From Candidatus Nitrosopumilus sp. (lineage in GTDB: Archaea > Thermoproteota > Nitrososphaeria > Nitrososphaerales > Nitrosopumilaceae): a stretch of DNA of 14,807 nucleotides. The stretch lies in NCBI GenBank assembly GCA_022758935.1, contig JAEMQG010000052.1:1-14807 (forward strand), in the 5' to 3' direction. Below are positions 1 to 6,801 of the stretch, one piece after another; positions within the stretch are counted from its first letter, which is position 1, and each line of letters opens with the position of its first letter. Made by a program: the position numbers and the translations under genes. Under the pieces are notes generated by a model. It was not told the DNA's origin, ran no database searches, and saw only the letters and a program-made list of their open reading frames with translations.

Positions 1-718
1 ATTTTTGTTTTTTAAGAAATTGTGTAGCTTTGATTATACTTCCACCGGTACTAATCATATCATCAACTAGAATCAAATCTCTGCCTCTTATCTCATCAAA
101 ATTTGTAGCTTTGATTTTCACTTTTCCAGTTTTACGGTCTCTCTGTTTTTCAAGAGTAATATGCCCTATCTTTAAAATTCTGGCAAATTCTTTTGCTCTT
201 TCCTTTCCACCTTGATCTGGAGAAACAACCAGGGGATTTTTTAATTTTAGTTTTGAAAAATATTTTGCTAGATCTGGAATTGCAGTTACATTATTTGATT
301 TTATTTTAAAATACTTTAAACCAATCATACTGTGAATGTCCACAACAATTATTCTGGATGTTCCTACACTTTTGAATAAATTAGCAATAACTTTCATTGT
401 TATTACTTCTCCTGACAAGAATTCTCTATCTTGACGAGCATAACCCATGTATGGTATTACTGCAATTACTTCAGTTCCATATTCTCTTGCTTTTGAAATT
501 ATTGATAAGGTTTGAATAAGATTTTCATCCACAGGTGGAAATGTTGATTGAATTACAATAATTTTGTTTTTTTGAAGATTTCCATTTAATGTAATTTTAC
601 TTTCTCCATCTGGAAAAACTCTCAACTGAGATTTTAATAAATTTGCTCCTATTTTTTTTGCTAACTTTCTTGCAAGGTATTCAGATGAACTTCCAGATAT
701 AACAGTAAATTTTGTCAA
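1..718 (-). CDS. prs: Ribose-phosphate pyrophosphokinase (PRPP synthetase), C-terminus outside window
   Basis: Makes 5-phosphoribosyl 1-diphosphate from ribose 5-phosphate and ATP, the cytosolic precursor for nucleotides, histidine and tryptophan. The visible 239 residues contain YARQDR (93-98), DIHS (127-130), SPDQGG (166-171) and the PRPP-binding loop DLILVDDMISTGGS (214-227), all family hallmarks. About 45 C-terminal residues should lie outside the window, judged from the usual archaeal length near 285. The start is TTG at 718: the frame upstream has no ATG, GTG or TTG before it loses similarity, and the product MTKFTVISGSS begins at the expected beta strand. A TATA-like AATTTAAG at about 743-750 would place transcription start at or next to this TTG, so the mRNA is probably leaderless. 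A run of seven C residues (coding strand) lies between the promoter and the start. Identity is secure; the start is likely. Confidence 0.93.
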   Translation of the reverse strand, partial: MTKFTVISGSSSEYLARKLAKKIGANLLKSQLRVFPDGESKITLNGNLQKNKIIVIQSTFPPVDENLIQTLSIISKAREYGTEVIAVIPYMGYARQDREFLSGEVITMKVIANLFKSVGTSRIIVVDIHSMIGLKYFKIKSNNVTAIPDLAKYFSKLKLKNPLVVSPDQGGKERAKEFARILKIGHITLEKQRDRKTGKVKIKATNFDEIRGRDLILVDDMISTGGSIIKATQFLKKQK

Positions 719-856
719 TAGTTCAACGACAAAGGGGGGGTTCTTAAATTTTGAGTATATTATGGATCAAGATTTTTGTGATCTACATCACTATTTTTAT
801 GAAAATAATTACTAAAATTTATGAATGAACAATTAGAATTTCAAGTTAGCTATAAT

Positions 857-1765
857 TCAATACAATTCTTTGTACATTGATCTTAATTTTTCATGAGGTT
901 CTACAATAGAAAAGACCTTTACAATATCCGTTTTACTCACTATTCCAACTAAATTTTGATTTGAATCAACCACTGGAATTCCGCTGACCTTATTTTTTAT
1001 CATTTTATTTGCCGCAATCGCCAAATCCTCTTCTTGATTAATTGTTAAGAGTTCATCATTTAGTAAATCATTTACTGTAAGCTTTTCTCCACCATGTATT
1101 GGAAATAGATAATCTCTAGAACGTGTTTTGTTCTTTGTAAAATAATCACTATGAGTTAATAATGTGTTGGTACTAATAAGACCAATAGGAAAACCATTTT
1201 CATTAGTTACAACCAATCGTGAAATTTGATTTTTGTTCATTAAACTTAACGCATATTTAAGAGAATCAGATTTTCTACAAGTAACTACTTTTTTAGTCAT
1301 AAAATTTTTTACAAGATATTTCCCACCAAATACATTAGCATAAGATTTTGTCAAATCTGTTCTTGAGATAATACCTGCTAATTCTCCATTATCATTGACA
1401 AGAACTACTGAACCAATTTTGAAAGTTTTCATTCTTGCAGCACATTGCTCAAAAATATCTTCTGTGTCATGCATTATTGTAATTACATTTTTTTTCATTA
1501 CATGTTTTATTGGAATTTCATCTACTGCACGTGCAGTTTTATCTTCTCCAAGAAATCTACTGATGTCTCTCTCAGTAACAATTCCCACTGGTTTATTTTT
1601 GACGGCAATTACTATATGTTTAACAAAATTTGTTTGCATTTTTAATAGAGCATCAAAAATTGATGACTCTGATTGAACAGTGATAACATGTGACGAAAAT
1701 AATTCTTCCACACTGTATGTCTCACTTATTTTTTGATTTAAATCAGATATTTGATTCTCAAACAT
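857..1765 (-). CDS. Four-CBS-domain protein (tandem Bateman modules)
   Basis: 302 residues made almost entirely of four CBS domains, roughly 18-72, 86-141, 153-205 and 230-286. The repeated strand-end motif is visible as GIVTERD (61-67), GIISRTD (131-137), a degenerate GLISTNT (195-201, Asp lost) and GIVSKTD (274-280). CBS pairs form Bateman modules that usually bind AMP, ADP, ATP or SAM and regulate partner proteins; no catalytic or DNA-binding domain is fused here, so it probably acts through a partner. It follows the winged-helix gene by 27 nt on the same strand, with a perfect hairpin and T-rich tract between them, so its expression may depend on readthrough. The same plan is seen in the second CBS protein at 5834-6661 (KPVGIVTERD against KPVGIITEKD), so the two look like paralogues. 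Ligand and partner are unknown. Confidence 0.9.
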   Translation of the reverse strand: MFENQISDLNQKISETYSVEELFSSHVITVQSESSIFDALLKMQTNFVKHIVIAVKNKPVGIVTERDISRFLGEDKTARAVDEIPIKHVMKKNVITIMHDTEDIFEQCAARMKTFKIGSVVLVNDNGELAGIISRTDLTKSYANVFGGKYLVKNFMTKKVVTCRKSDSLKYALSLMNKNQISRLVVTNENGFPIGLISTNTLLTHSDYFTKNKTRSRDYLFPIHGGEKLTVNDLLNDELLTINQEEDLAIAANKMIKNKVSGIPVVDSNQNLVGIVSKTDIVKVFSIVEPHEKLRSMYKELY

Positions 1766-1784
1766 GATTTCAATAAAATAAAAA

Positions 1785-1807
1785 CCTAATACTTAGAAAG
1801 TATTAGG
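1785..1807 (-). terminator. Perfect hairpin with T-rich tract between the wHTH and CBS genes
   Basis: CCTAATACTT and AAGTATTAGG form a perfect 10-bp stem with a 3-nt loop. It overlaps the stop codon of the winged-helix gene (TAA at 1795-1793). On the minus strand the stem is followed at once by TTTTTATTTTATT, giving the shape of an intrinsic terminator or attenuator. It may end the upstream message or reduce expression of the CBS gene. Archaeal termination depends mostly on U tracts, so the hairpin could instead be an mRNA processing or protein-binding site. Confidence 0.55.
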
Positions 1808-2125
1808 AACAACTTCAACTTCTACAATACTTCCATTGAATGATGTAGCTATGGCTTTGATTCTACTTTTGTATAGAAAATACTTCTTACCATCATCACT
1901 AATGGATCCAGAAATTCCCAAAAGTTTGTTATCATGCAAAGTCTGCAATCTCCTATACACCGTACTTATTGGAATCTTAGTTTCAGCACTTATCTCCATT
2001 GCGGATTTTGGCTTTTCCATAGAGTTTTCTAAAATAGCTCTGCAATATTTGTCAGATATTACTTCAAGAATTGCTTCTTTTCTTGAATCATCATCGATTT
2101 TTCTTCCTGAAATTAATTCTTGCAT
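1793..2125 (-). CDS. Winged-helix DNA-binding transcriptional regulator (ArsR-like)
   Basis: A 110-residue protein with a helix-turn-helix at about 41-66 (SAMEISAETKIPISTVYRRL followed by QTLHDNKLL) and a wing at about 70-86 (ISGSISDDGKKYFLY). This is the usual archaeal ArsR/winged-helix pattern, with a short N-terminal helix region and a C-terminal beta tail (about 99-107). No metal-binding cysteines of the ArsR type are visible, so the signal is not obvious. It is the first gene ahead of the CBS tetrad and is divergent from the UspA gene at 2254. A TATA box about 26 nt upstream predicts a leaderless mRNA starting at the ATG. Near-palindromic sequence around the start codon (AATTCTTGCATGAATT, 2116-2131) could be an autoregulatory site. 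Regulation of the adjacent CBS or UspA genes is inferred from position only. Confidence 0.82.
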   Translation of the reverse strand: MQELISGRKIDDDSRKEAILEVISDKYCRAILENSMEKPKSAMEISAETKIPISTVYRRLQTLHDNKLLGISGSISDDGKKYFLYKSRIKAIATSFNGSIVEVEVVPNTF

Positions 2126-2147
2126 GAATTGTGTGCATCAATTTTTG

Positions 2148-2155
2148 ATATAAGA
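2148..2155 (-). promoter_or_regulatory. TATA box for the winged-helix/CBS genes
   Basis: CTTATATC on the minus strand is centred about 26 nt before the ATG at 2125, the spacing expected when an archaeal transcript starts at the start codon. Next to it, ATCAATTTTTGAT (2138-2150) is a 5-bp inverted repeat between the TATA box and the ATG, a plausible operator position. Confidence 0.55.
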
Positions 2156-2169
2156 TGTAGGTATACTTT

Positions 2170-2184
2170 GCACTGCACTGCACT
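2170..2184. repeat. GCACT tandem triplet in the divergent promoter region
   Basis: Three perfect tandem copies of GCACT lie between the divergent wHTH and UspA genes, 6 nt upstream of the plus-strand TATA box TTTATAAT. The position and the higher GC than the surroundings suggest a regulator-binding element; chance is possible in so short a repeat. Confidence 0.4.
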
Positions 2185-2190
2185 CATTTA

Positions 2191-2198
2191 TTTATAAT
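2191..2198 (+). promoter_or_regulatory. TATA box for the first UspA gene
   Basis: TTTATAAT sits about 59 nt before the UspA ATG at 2254, predicting a transcription start near 2220 and a leader of about 33 nt. An ATG at 2218 close to that start opens a 10-codon ORF (MSFNYSFSLI, 2218-2250) that ends 3 nt before the UspA start. Confidence 0.55.
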
Positions 2199-2253
2199 GA
2201 AATTCTGAAGTTGTCCCATGAGTTTTAATTACTCATTTTCACTAATTTAAGCA

Positions 2254-2688
2254 ATGTTGTTCAAAAATATTCTAGTCCCATCTGATCTATCCAATAAATC
2301 ATTTCATGCATTCAAGATCGCGATGGATATGGCAAAAAAATATGATTCAAAAATTACTCTCCTAACATGTATTCAGGTAGATGCCTGGCATCACAAATTC
2401 TATGATTCTAGAGCTGATGATGAATTATTAAAAAAACAAAAAAAAATCATAGCAACTTACATAAAAAAACTAGAGGCACTTGCAAACAATTCAAACATTT
2501 CAATGAAATCACAAATTTTGAGATCAGTTTCTGTTGTTAAAGATATAACAACCTATGCAAAATCTCGAAAATTTGATCTCATTGTAATGGGTTCACATGG
2601 TAGAACTGGAGTTGATAAATTGATTCTTGGAAGCGTTGCAAATGGAGTTATTCAAAAATCTAGTTGTCCTGTTTTGATTATTAAATAA
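2254..2688 (+). CDS. UspA-family universal stress protein, ATP-binding type
   Basis: A single-domain Usp protein of 144 residues, the normal family length. The N-terminal strand KNILVPSDLS with Asp11 and the C-terminal motif GSHGRTGVDKLILGS (113-127) match G-x2-G-x9-G-S, the signature of ATP-binding Usp proteins; the end SSCPVLIIK is also typical. These cytosolic proteins bind ATP and act in stress adaptation, with no single defined reaction. It is divergent from the wHTH/CBS genes across 128 bp and only 14 nt upstream of the dehydrogenase-like gene on the same strand, so the two are probably co-transcribed. It differs clearly from the second Usp at 6802, whose motif reads GARGMGG. The family call is firm; the specific stress is unknown. 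Confidence 0.92.
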   Translation: MLFKNILVPSDLSNKSFHAFKIAMDMAKKYDSKITLLTCIQVDAWHHKFYDSRADDELLKKQKKIIATYIKKLEALANNSNISMKSQILRSVSVVKDITTYAKSRKFDLIVMGSHGRTGVDKLILGSVANGVIQKSSCPVLIIK

Positions 2689-2702
2689 GAGATGAGGTTT
2701 TC

Positions 2703-3608
2703 CTGATCTCTATAATAGGTAGTGGTAAAGTTGGTTCAGCAATTGCCTTTCTTTGCGTATCTAATTCATTAGATGACGTTCTGTTAGTTAATCGTACAAA
2801 AAATAAGGCGATTGGTGAAGCTTTAGATATATCCAATGCCATACCAATAAATTCTAATTTTTCAATTCATGGAACTGATGATTTTTCTAAAATAAATGGC
2901 TCTAATATTATTATAATTACAGCTAGTACAGGAATTTATTTAAAAAATAGAACTGAAATGATTGATGCTCAAGTCAAAATGATCAAAGAGATTACAAATC
3001 AAATAAAAAAATACTGCCCTCTTGCAATTGTGTTAATAGTTTCTAATCCTTTAGATGTTCTAACATTTGTTTTTCAGAAAGAAACACAACTATCACGAAA
3101 TAAAGTGATAGGAATTGCATCAAGTTTGGATTCAAGTAGATTCAGATATTTACTCTCAGAAAAATTCAAAGTAAAACAATCTCGGATTATAGATGCATTA
3201 GTACTAGGTGAACATGGAGATTCTATGGTGCCTATATTCTCCAGGGTAAAAGTTAACCATCGGAATTTGCTAGAAATAATAAACAAGTCAGAAAAAGAAA
3301 AAATCTCGACTGAAATTCGTGACTATTGGAAATCGCTAAGAAATTTCAAAAGTAGGTCTCAATACGGCATTGCTAAAAACACTTTTGATGTTATTAGATC
3401 TATCATAAAAAATGAAGATCTGACCATACCTGCATCAATCGTATTAAACGGTGAATATGGTGAAAAAGATGTCTCAATGGGAATTCCTGTAAAACTAAAT
3501 CAAGATGGCGTTAAAGAAATCATAGAAATAAAATTAGACAAATCAGAAAATGAATTATTAAAAATTTCTGCTCAAACTATAAGAAACTATATAAAATCAT
3601 TAAATTAG
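2703..3608 (+). CDS. Malate/lactate dehydrogenase-family protein with apparent CTG start
   Basis: From CTG at 2703 the frame gives 301 residues, the normal length for archaeal malate/lactate dehydrogenases. Visible are the Rossmann loop GSGKVGSA (6-13), SNPLDVLT (114-121), the catalytic LDSSRFR (142-148; Asp143 and Arg146), GEHGDSMVP with catalytic His171, and Arg83 matching the carboxylate-binding Arg109 of the LDH scheme. The first ATG in frame is Met86 at 2958, which would delete the whole NAD-binding fold. No GTG or TTG lies between the in-frame stop at 2682-2684 and 2958. CTG follows a GAGGT Shine-Dalgarno-like sequence (2694-2698). A frameshift against the ATG at 2692 (which stops after four codons) is an alternative. 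The substrate loop (ASTGIYLKN) lacks Arg/Gln102, and the residue after the second strand is Asn30 rather than the NAD-selecting Asp, so substrate and cofactor may differ from malate/NAD. Confidence 0.8.
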   Translation: MISIIGSGKVGSAIAFLCVSNSLDDVLLVNRTKNKAIGEALDISNAIPINSNFSIHGTDDFSKINGSNIIIITASTGIYLKNRTEMIDAQVKMIKEITNQIKKYCPLAIVLIVSNPLDVLTFVFQKETQLSRNKVIGIASSLDSSRFRYLLSEKFKVKQSRIIDALVLGEHGDSMVPIFSRVKVNHRNLLEIINKSEKEKISTEIRDYWKSLRNFKSRSQYGIAKNTFDVIRSIIKNEDLTIPASIVLNGEYGEKDVSMGIPVKLNQDGVKEIIEIKLDKSENELLKISAQTIRNYIKSLN

Positions 3609-3841
3609 AATTTAAAAATTATTGAAATAAAAACTAAATTCATATTATTCAAACTATGTAATTCCATCTACAATCCCAACAATGATTAGTACATTGTATT
3701 CAAGTTTTATTCATCATCATTTGACATTTTTAGAACAAATTATTAGAATTGAAATGCATGAAAAATCATAAAAACAAGCCTAATCTCCTCAAAATAACAC
3801 TCATTTTGTAATGTGTTTCATATTAAAATATACTATATGTA

Positions 3842-5719
3842 ATGAAAAATTTGTTAGAAGTGGTTGAAGTAAACTTTCCAAATTTTATATCTTTAGTTCG
3901 ACGTTATCCAATTCCGGTTTTTGCTATTTTTGGGCTCTCTGTTGGAAGCATTTCTCATTGGATTTTAAATGATCCTGATTTTGGTCATCTTGTTTGGTTA
4001 GTTGTTGTAGTTATGGGAGGCATGCCCATCATATGGGGCACAATTAAAGGAATGCTTCATCGAAAATTTGCTGCCGATATCATTGCAATGCTTGCAATTA
4101 TAGTTTCAATCATTACAAACGACCCATTTCCAGGCGTGATAATTGTTTTAATGCAATCAGGCGGCAAAGCACTTGAAGATTATGCATTTTACCATGCACA
4201 GGATTCATTGGAAGAATTATTAAAAAGATCTCCTAGATTTGCAATTAGAAAAAATGATGGTATTCAGAATGAAATAGATGTAAATGATGTAAAACCTGGT
4301 GACTTGTTAGTTGTTCGTACAGGAGATTTAATACCTGTAGATGGAATAGCCAAAAACGACCAAATTGAAATTGACGAATCTTTAGTAACAGGTGAACCAC
4401 TTTCAAAAATTAAAAAAATTAATGAAATTGTTCTGAGTGGTACAGTAAATGTTGGAGACACATTTGAAATGGAAGCACAAAAAACTAGTGGAGAGAGTCA
4501 ATACGCAAAGATAGTCCAGATTGTTCGAAAAGCCCAACAAGAAAAAGCACCTATCCAAAGACTAGCTGACAAATTTGCTGTATGGTTTACTCCCATTGTA
4601 ATTGCTGTCAGTCTATTAGGATGGCTCATAACACAAAATACGACAACTATTCTTGCAGTATTAGTAGTAGCTACACCTTGCCCACTAATTTTTGCAACTC
4701 CAACTGGTATTATTAGTGGAATAAACAGAGCAGCAAAAAATGGTATTGTTGTAAAAACTGGTACTGCAATAGAACAACTTGGAAAGGCAAAAGCAATATT
4801 TTTTGATAAAACTGGCACCATTACATATGGCATTCCAAAATTAGAATATTTGAAATCGATTGGCAATATAGAGCCAGATATCCTTTTACGTAATTTGGCA
4901 GGAATAGAACAAATGTCATCACATCCTGCTGCAAAATCTGTTTTAATTTTAGCTGAAGGTAAATTTGGGAAACTTCCAAACCCAGAAAATTTTCATGAAA
5001 TGCCGGGAGCTGGAGTTGAAGGTGATATTGAAGGACAACATATTGTGGTCGGCTCTGAAAATGTTTTTCTAAAAATGAATTCGAAATTAAGCGAGGACAT
5101 TCAAAACGCCAAAACTCAAATTGATTCAAATGGAAAAATGTTAGCCTTTGTTACAATAAACGGAAATCTTTCTGGAATTCTCATCTTTAGTGATTTAATA
5201 AGACCAGATGTTGAATCTATGATTCATAGATTAAACAATTTGGGCATTAAAAAAGCTACAATGTTAACTGGAGATAATTTAAAAAATGCAAATAACATTG
5301 CAGAAAAAGCGGGAATTACCACAGTCCACGCAAATCTATTACCGGAACAAAAAGTTGACATTGTTAAAAAAGCTAAGGAACAATATGGCAATGTAATCAT
5401 GGTTGGTGATGGAATAAATGATGCACCATCTTTGGCAACTGCCACTACTGGCATTGCAATGGGGTATGGAGGAACAGCAATTTCTGCAGCAACATCAGAT
5501 ATTGTGCTTCTTGTAGATGACATTACAAAAGTAGCAACGGCTGTTGAGATTAGTCAACATACTAGCAAGATTGTCAAACAAGGAATTATTTTTGGTATTG
5601 GGGCAAGCTTTGTTTTAATGGGTTTTGCAAGTCTTGGATATATTTCACCTGGATATGGTGCATTATTTCAAGAAATTCTGGATGTAACTGTTATTCTAAA
5701 TGCCTTGAGAGCTAGATAA
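3842..5719 (+). CDS. P1B-type heavy-metal-transporting P-type ATPase, TPC motif
   Basis: An ATP-driven metal pump of the cell membrane, 625 residues. Visible are the actuator TGEP (183-186), phosphorylation loop DKTGT (322-326), the P1B-specific His-Pro dipeptide (SSHPAA, 359-364), TGDN (476-479) and the hinge GDGINDAP (522-529). Hydrophobic segments lie near 25-42, 50-68, 79-108 (two), 248-264, 268-295 and two near the C-terminus (579-600, 605-620), fitting the eight-helix P1B plan. The metal-site motif in the sixth helix is Thr-Pro-Cys (278-280) rather than Cys-Pro-Cys; the TPC subgroup has been linked in other organisms to ions such as Ni, Fe or Co, so I make no firm metal call. There is no N-terminal HMA domain and no Cys-rich or His-rich tail. 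It stands alone between the dehydrogenase and a convergent CBS gene. Confidence 0.93.
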   Translation: MKNLLEVVEVNFPNFISLVRRYPIPVFAIFGLSVGSISHWILNDPDFGHLVWLVVVVMGGMPIIWGTIKGMLHRKFAADIIAMLAIIVSIITNDPFPGVIIVLMQSGGKALEDYAFYHAQDSLEELLKRSPRFAIRKNDGIQNEIDVNDVKPGDLLVVRTGDLIPVDGIAKNDQIEIDESLVTGEPLSKIKKINEIVLSGTVNVGDTFEMEAQKTSGESQYAKIVQIVRKAQQEKAPIQRLADKFAVWFTPIVIAVSLLGWLITQNTTTILAVLVVATPCPLIFATPTGIISGINRAAKNGIVVKTGTAIEQLGKAKAIFFDKTGTITYGIPKLEYLKSIGNIEPDILLRNLAGIEQMSSHPAAKSVLILAEGKFGKLPNPENFHEMPGAGVEGDIEGQHIVVGSENVFLKMNSKLSEDIQNAKTQIDSNGKMLAFVTINGNLSGILIFSDLIRPDVESMIHRLNNLGIKKATMLTGDNLKNANNIAEKAGITTVHANLLPEQKVDIVKKAKEQYGNVIMVGDGINDAPSLATATTGIAMGYGGTAISAATSDIVLLVDDITKVATAVEISQHTSKIVKQGIIFGIGASFVLMGFASLGYISPGYGALFQEILDVTVILNALRAR

Positions 5720-5808
5720 AAGGAATTATGACATTATTTGTATATAAAAAATTGATTTTTAAAAGGCCTAAAAAATAACCCATCGCTCAAAATTTAGAAT
5801 AATTCAGC

Positions 5809-5829
5809 ATTTTAATATATTATTAAAAT
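5809..5829. terminator. AT-only perfect hairpin between convergent genes
   Basis: ATTTTAATA and TATTAAAAT form a perfect 9-bp inverted repeat with a 3-nt spacer, 4 nt past the stop of the CBS gene on the minus strand and about 90 nt past the ATPase stop on the plus strand. It may serve as a bidirectional 3' end signal. The stem has no G or C, so it would be weak and could be chance in such AT-rich sequence. Confidence 0.3.
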
Positions 5830-5833
5830 TTAT

Positions 5834-6661
5834 TCAAATTGCAATGGCTCTTGTAATGTCTGTTTTACTGATTATTCCCGAAAGAGAATTATTTCCATCA
5901 AGTACTGCCAGACCACTTATATTATTTTCTAAAATTAATTTACAAGCATTTTTTAAATCATCATTAAATTTTATGGAAATAATACCCTTACTCATTACAT
6001 CTCGTGCAAGTGAAATATTTCCAAATCCTTCTTCAGAAAGAAATCCTTTTCTAATCTGATTTGAAATGGTATAGCCAGAATCATCTTCTTCACTACCTAA
6101 TTCGATAGAAATTCTAAATAAATCTCTAAATGAAATTATGCCCACCGGCACTTCATTTTGATCCTTTACAATAATTCTAGATACTTTATTTTCTAACATT
6201 TTTCTAACAACTTTGAACAGTGGGGCTGCTGTATGAGTAAAAATATATTCATGCGTCATGAAATCAACTACTTTATTATTTCCCGAATAATTTTTTAAAT
6301 AATATCTTATAAGATCAGTTTTTGTAAAAATCCCCCCAAGATTATCTTTTGTACCTATTACCAAAGAACTAACCCCTCTTTCAAGCATCATTTTTGCTGA
6401 ATTTTCCATAGTTGAAGTTCTTTCAACGAATACTATTGGCTTCATTATTTTACTGATCAATATATCATCTAACCCCTCTTTGGTGGTCTCTGAAAAAAGA
6501 AATAATCCAATATCTTTCTCAGTTATAATTCCTACAGGTTTTTTATCTTCTACAACAATTAATCTGCTTAGATTATTTTCTAATAATTTTGTAATTACAT
6601 CTGATACTGTTGAATTATTTAAAATCGATATTGGTTTTTTACAAATATCTACAACTGACAT
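5834..6661 (-). CDS. Four-CBS-domain protein, paralogue of the one at 857-1765
   Basis: 275 residues with four CBS domains at about 2-54, 69-121, 132-184 and 219-274. The strand-end motifs are GIITEKD (44-50), GIFTKTD (110-116), GIISFRD (174-180) and GIISKTD (262-268); unlike the first CBS tetrad, all four keep the Asp that often contacts ribose of a bound adenine nucleotide. A polar linker of about 35 residues (ELGSEEDDSGYT region) separates domains 3 and 4, as in the first protein. There is no fused output domain, so a role as a nucleotide-responsive regulator of a partner is inferred. It converges on the metal ATPase and diverges from the second UspA gene. A TATA box 22-30 nt upstream predicts a leaderless mRNA. 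The target is unknown; the ATPase is only a neighbour. Confidence 0.9.
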   Translation of the reverse strand: MSVVDICKKPISILNNSTVSDVITKLLENNLSRLIVVEDKKPVGIITEKDIGLFLFSETTKEGLDDILISKIMKPIVFVERTSTMENSAKMMLERGVSSLVIGTKDNLGGIFTKTDLIRYYLKNYSGNNKVVDFMTHEYIFTHTAAPLFKVVRKMLENKVSRIIVKDQNEVPVGIISFRDLFRISIELGSEEDDSGYTISNQIRKGFLSEEGFGNISLARDVMSKGIISIKFNDDLKNACKLILENNISGLAVLDGNNSLSGIISKTDITRAIAI

Positions 6662-6682
6662 TACATCTTAAAAATCTAATTT

Positions 6683-6691
6683 CTATAAATA
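6683..6691 (-). promoter_or_regulatory. TATA box for the second CBS gene
   Basis: TATTTATAG on the minus strand lies 22-30 nt upstream of the ATG at 6661, the exact spacing for a leaderless archaeal transcript. Confidence 0.6.
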
Positions 6692-6752
6692 CGGATAACA
6701 TAATTTCCATCTATGAAACTAAAATAAATATCATTTTTAGGAGGAATCTCAC

Positions 6753-6791
6753 ATGTGGAAATCATACTATTTTTTATATTTGAAGAATTAG
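6753..6791 (+). CDS. Possible 12-codon leader ORF upstream of the second UspA
   Basis: ATG at 6753 opens MWKSYYFLYLKN and stops at TAG 6789-6791, 10 nt before the UspA start. It is preceded by AGGAGG (6739-6744) at 8 nt spacing, a full Shine-Dalgarno consensus that is conspicuous in this AT-rich sequence. The peptide is unusually aromatic (one Trp, three Tyr, one Phe). Against it, the region also carries the best TATA box for a leaderless UspA mRNA, so this ORF may not be on the main transcript. Confidence 0.25.
   Translation: MWKSYYFLYLKN
6772..6780 (+). promoter_or_regulatory. TATA box for the second UspA gene
   Basis: TTTTATATT is centred about 26 nt before the ATG at 6802, matching a leaderless transcript beginning at the start codon. 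It lies inside the small AGGAGG-preceded ORF at 6753, so the two interpretations compete unless there are two promoters. Confidence 0.55.
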
Positions 6792-6801
6792 AGTAAAAGA
6801 T

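Noticed and set aside
30..215. Plus-strand ORF of 61 codons
   Set aside because: It is antisense to the PRPP synthetase, whose minus-strand translation shows conserved motifs over the same bases.
4498..5523. Minus-strand ORFs of 99-122 codons inside the metal ATPase
   Set aside because: They mirror a gene with all P-type ATPase motifs intact and have no recognisable protein features.
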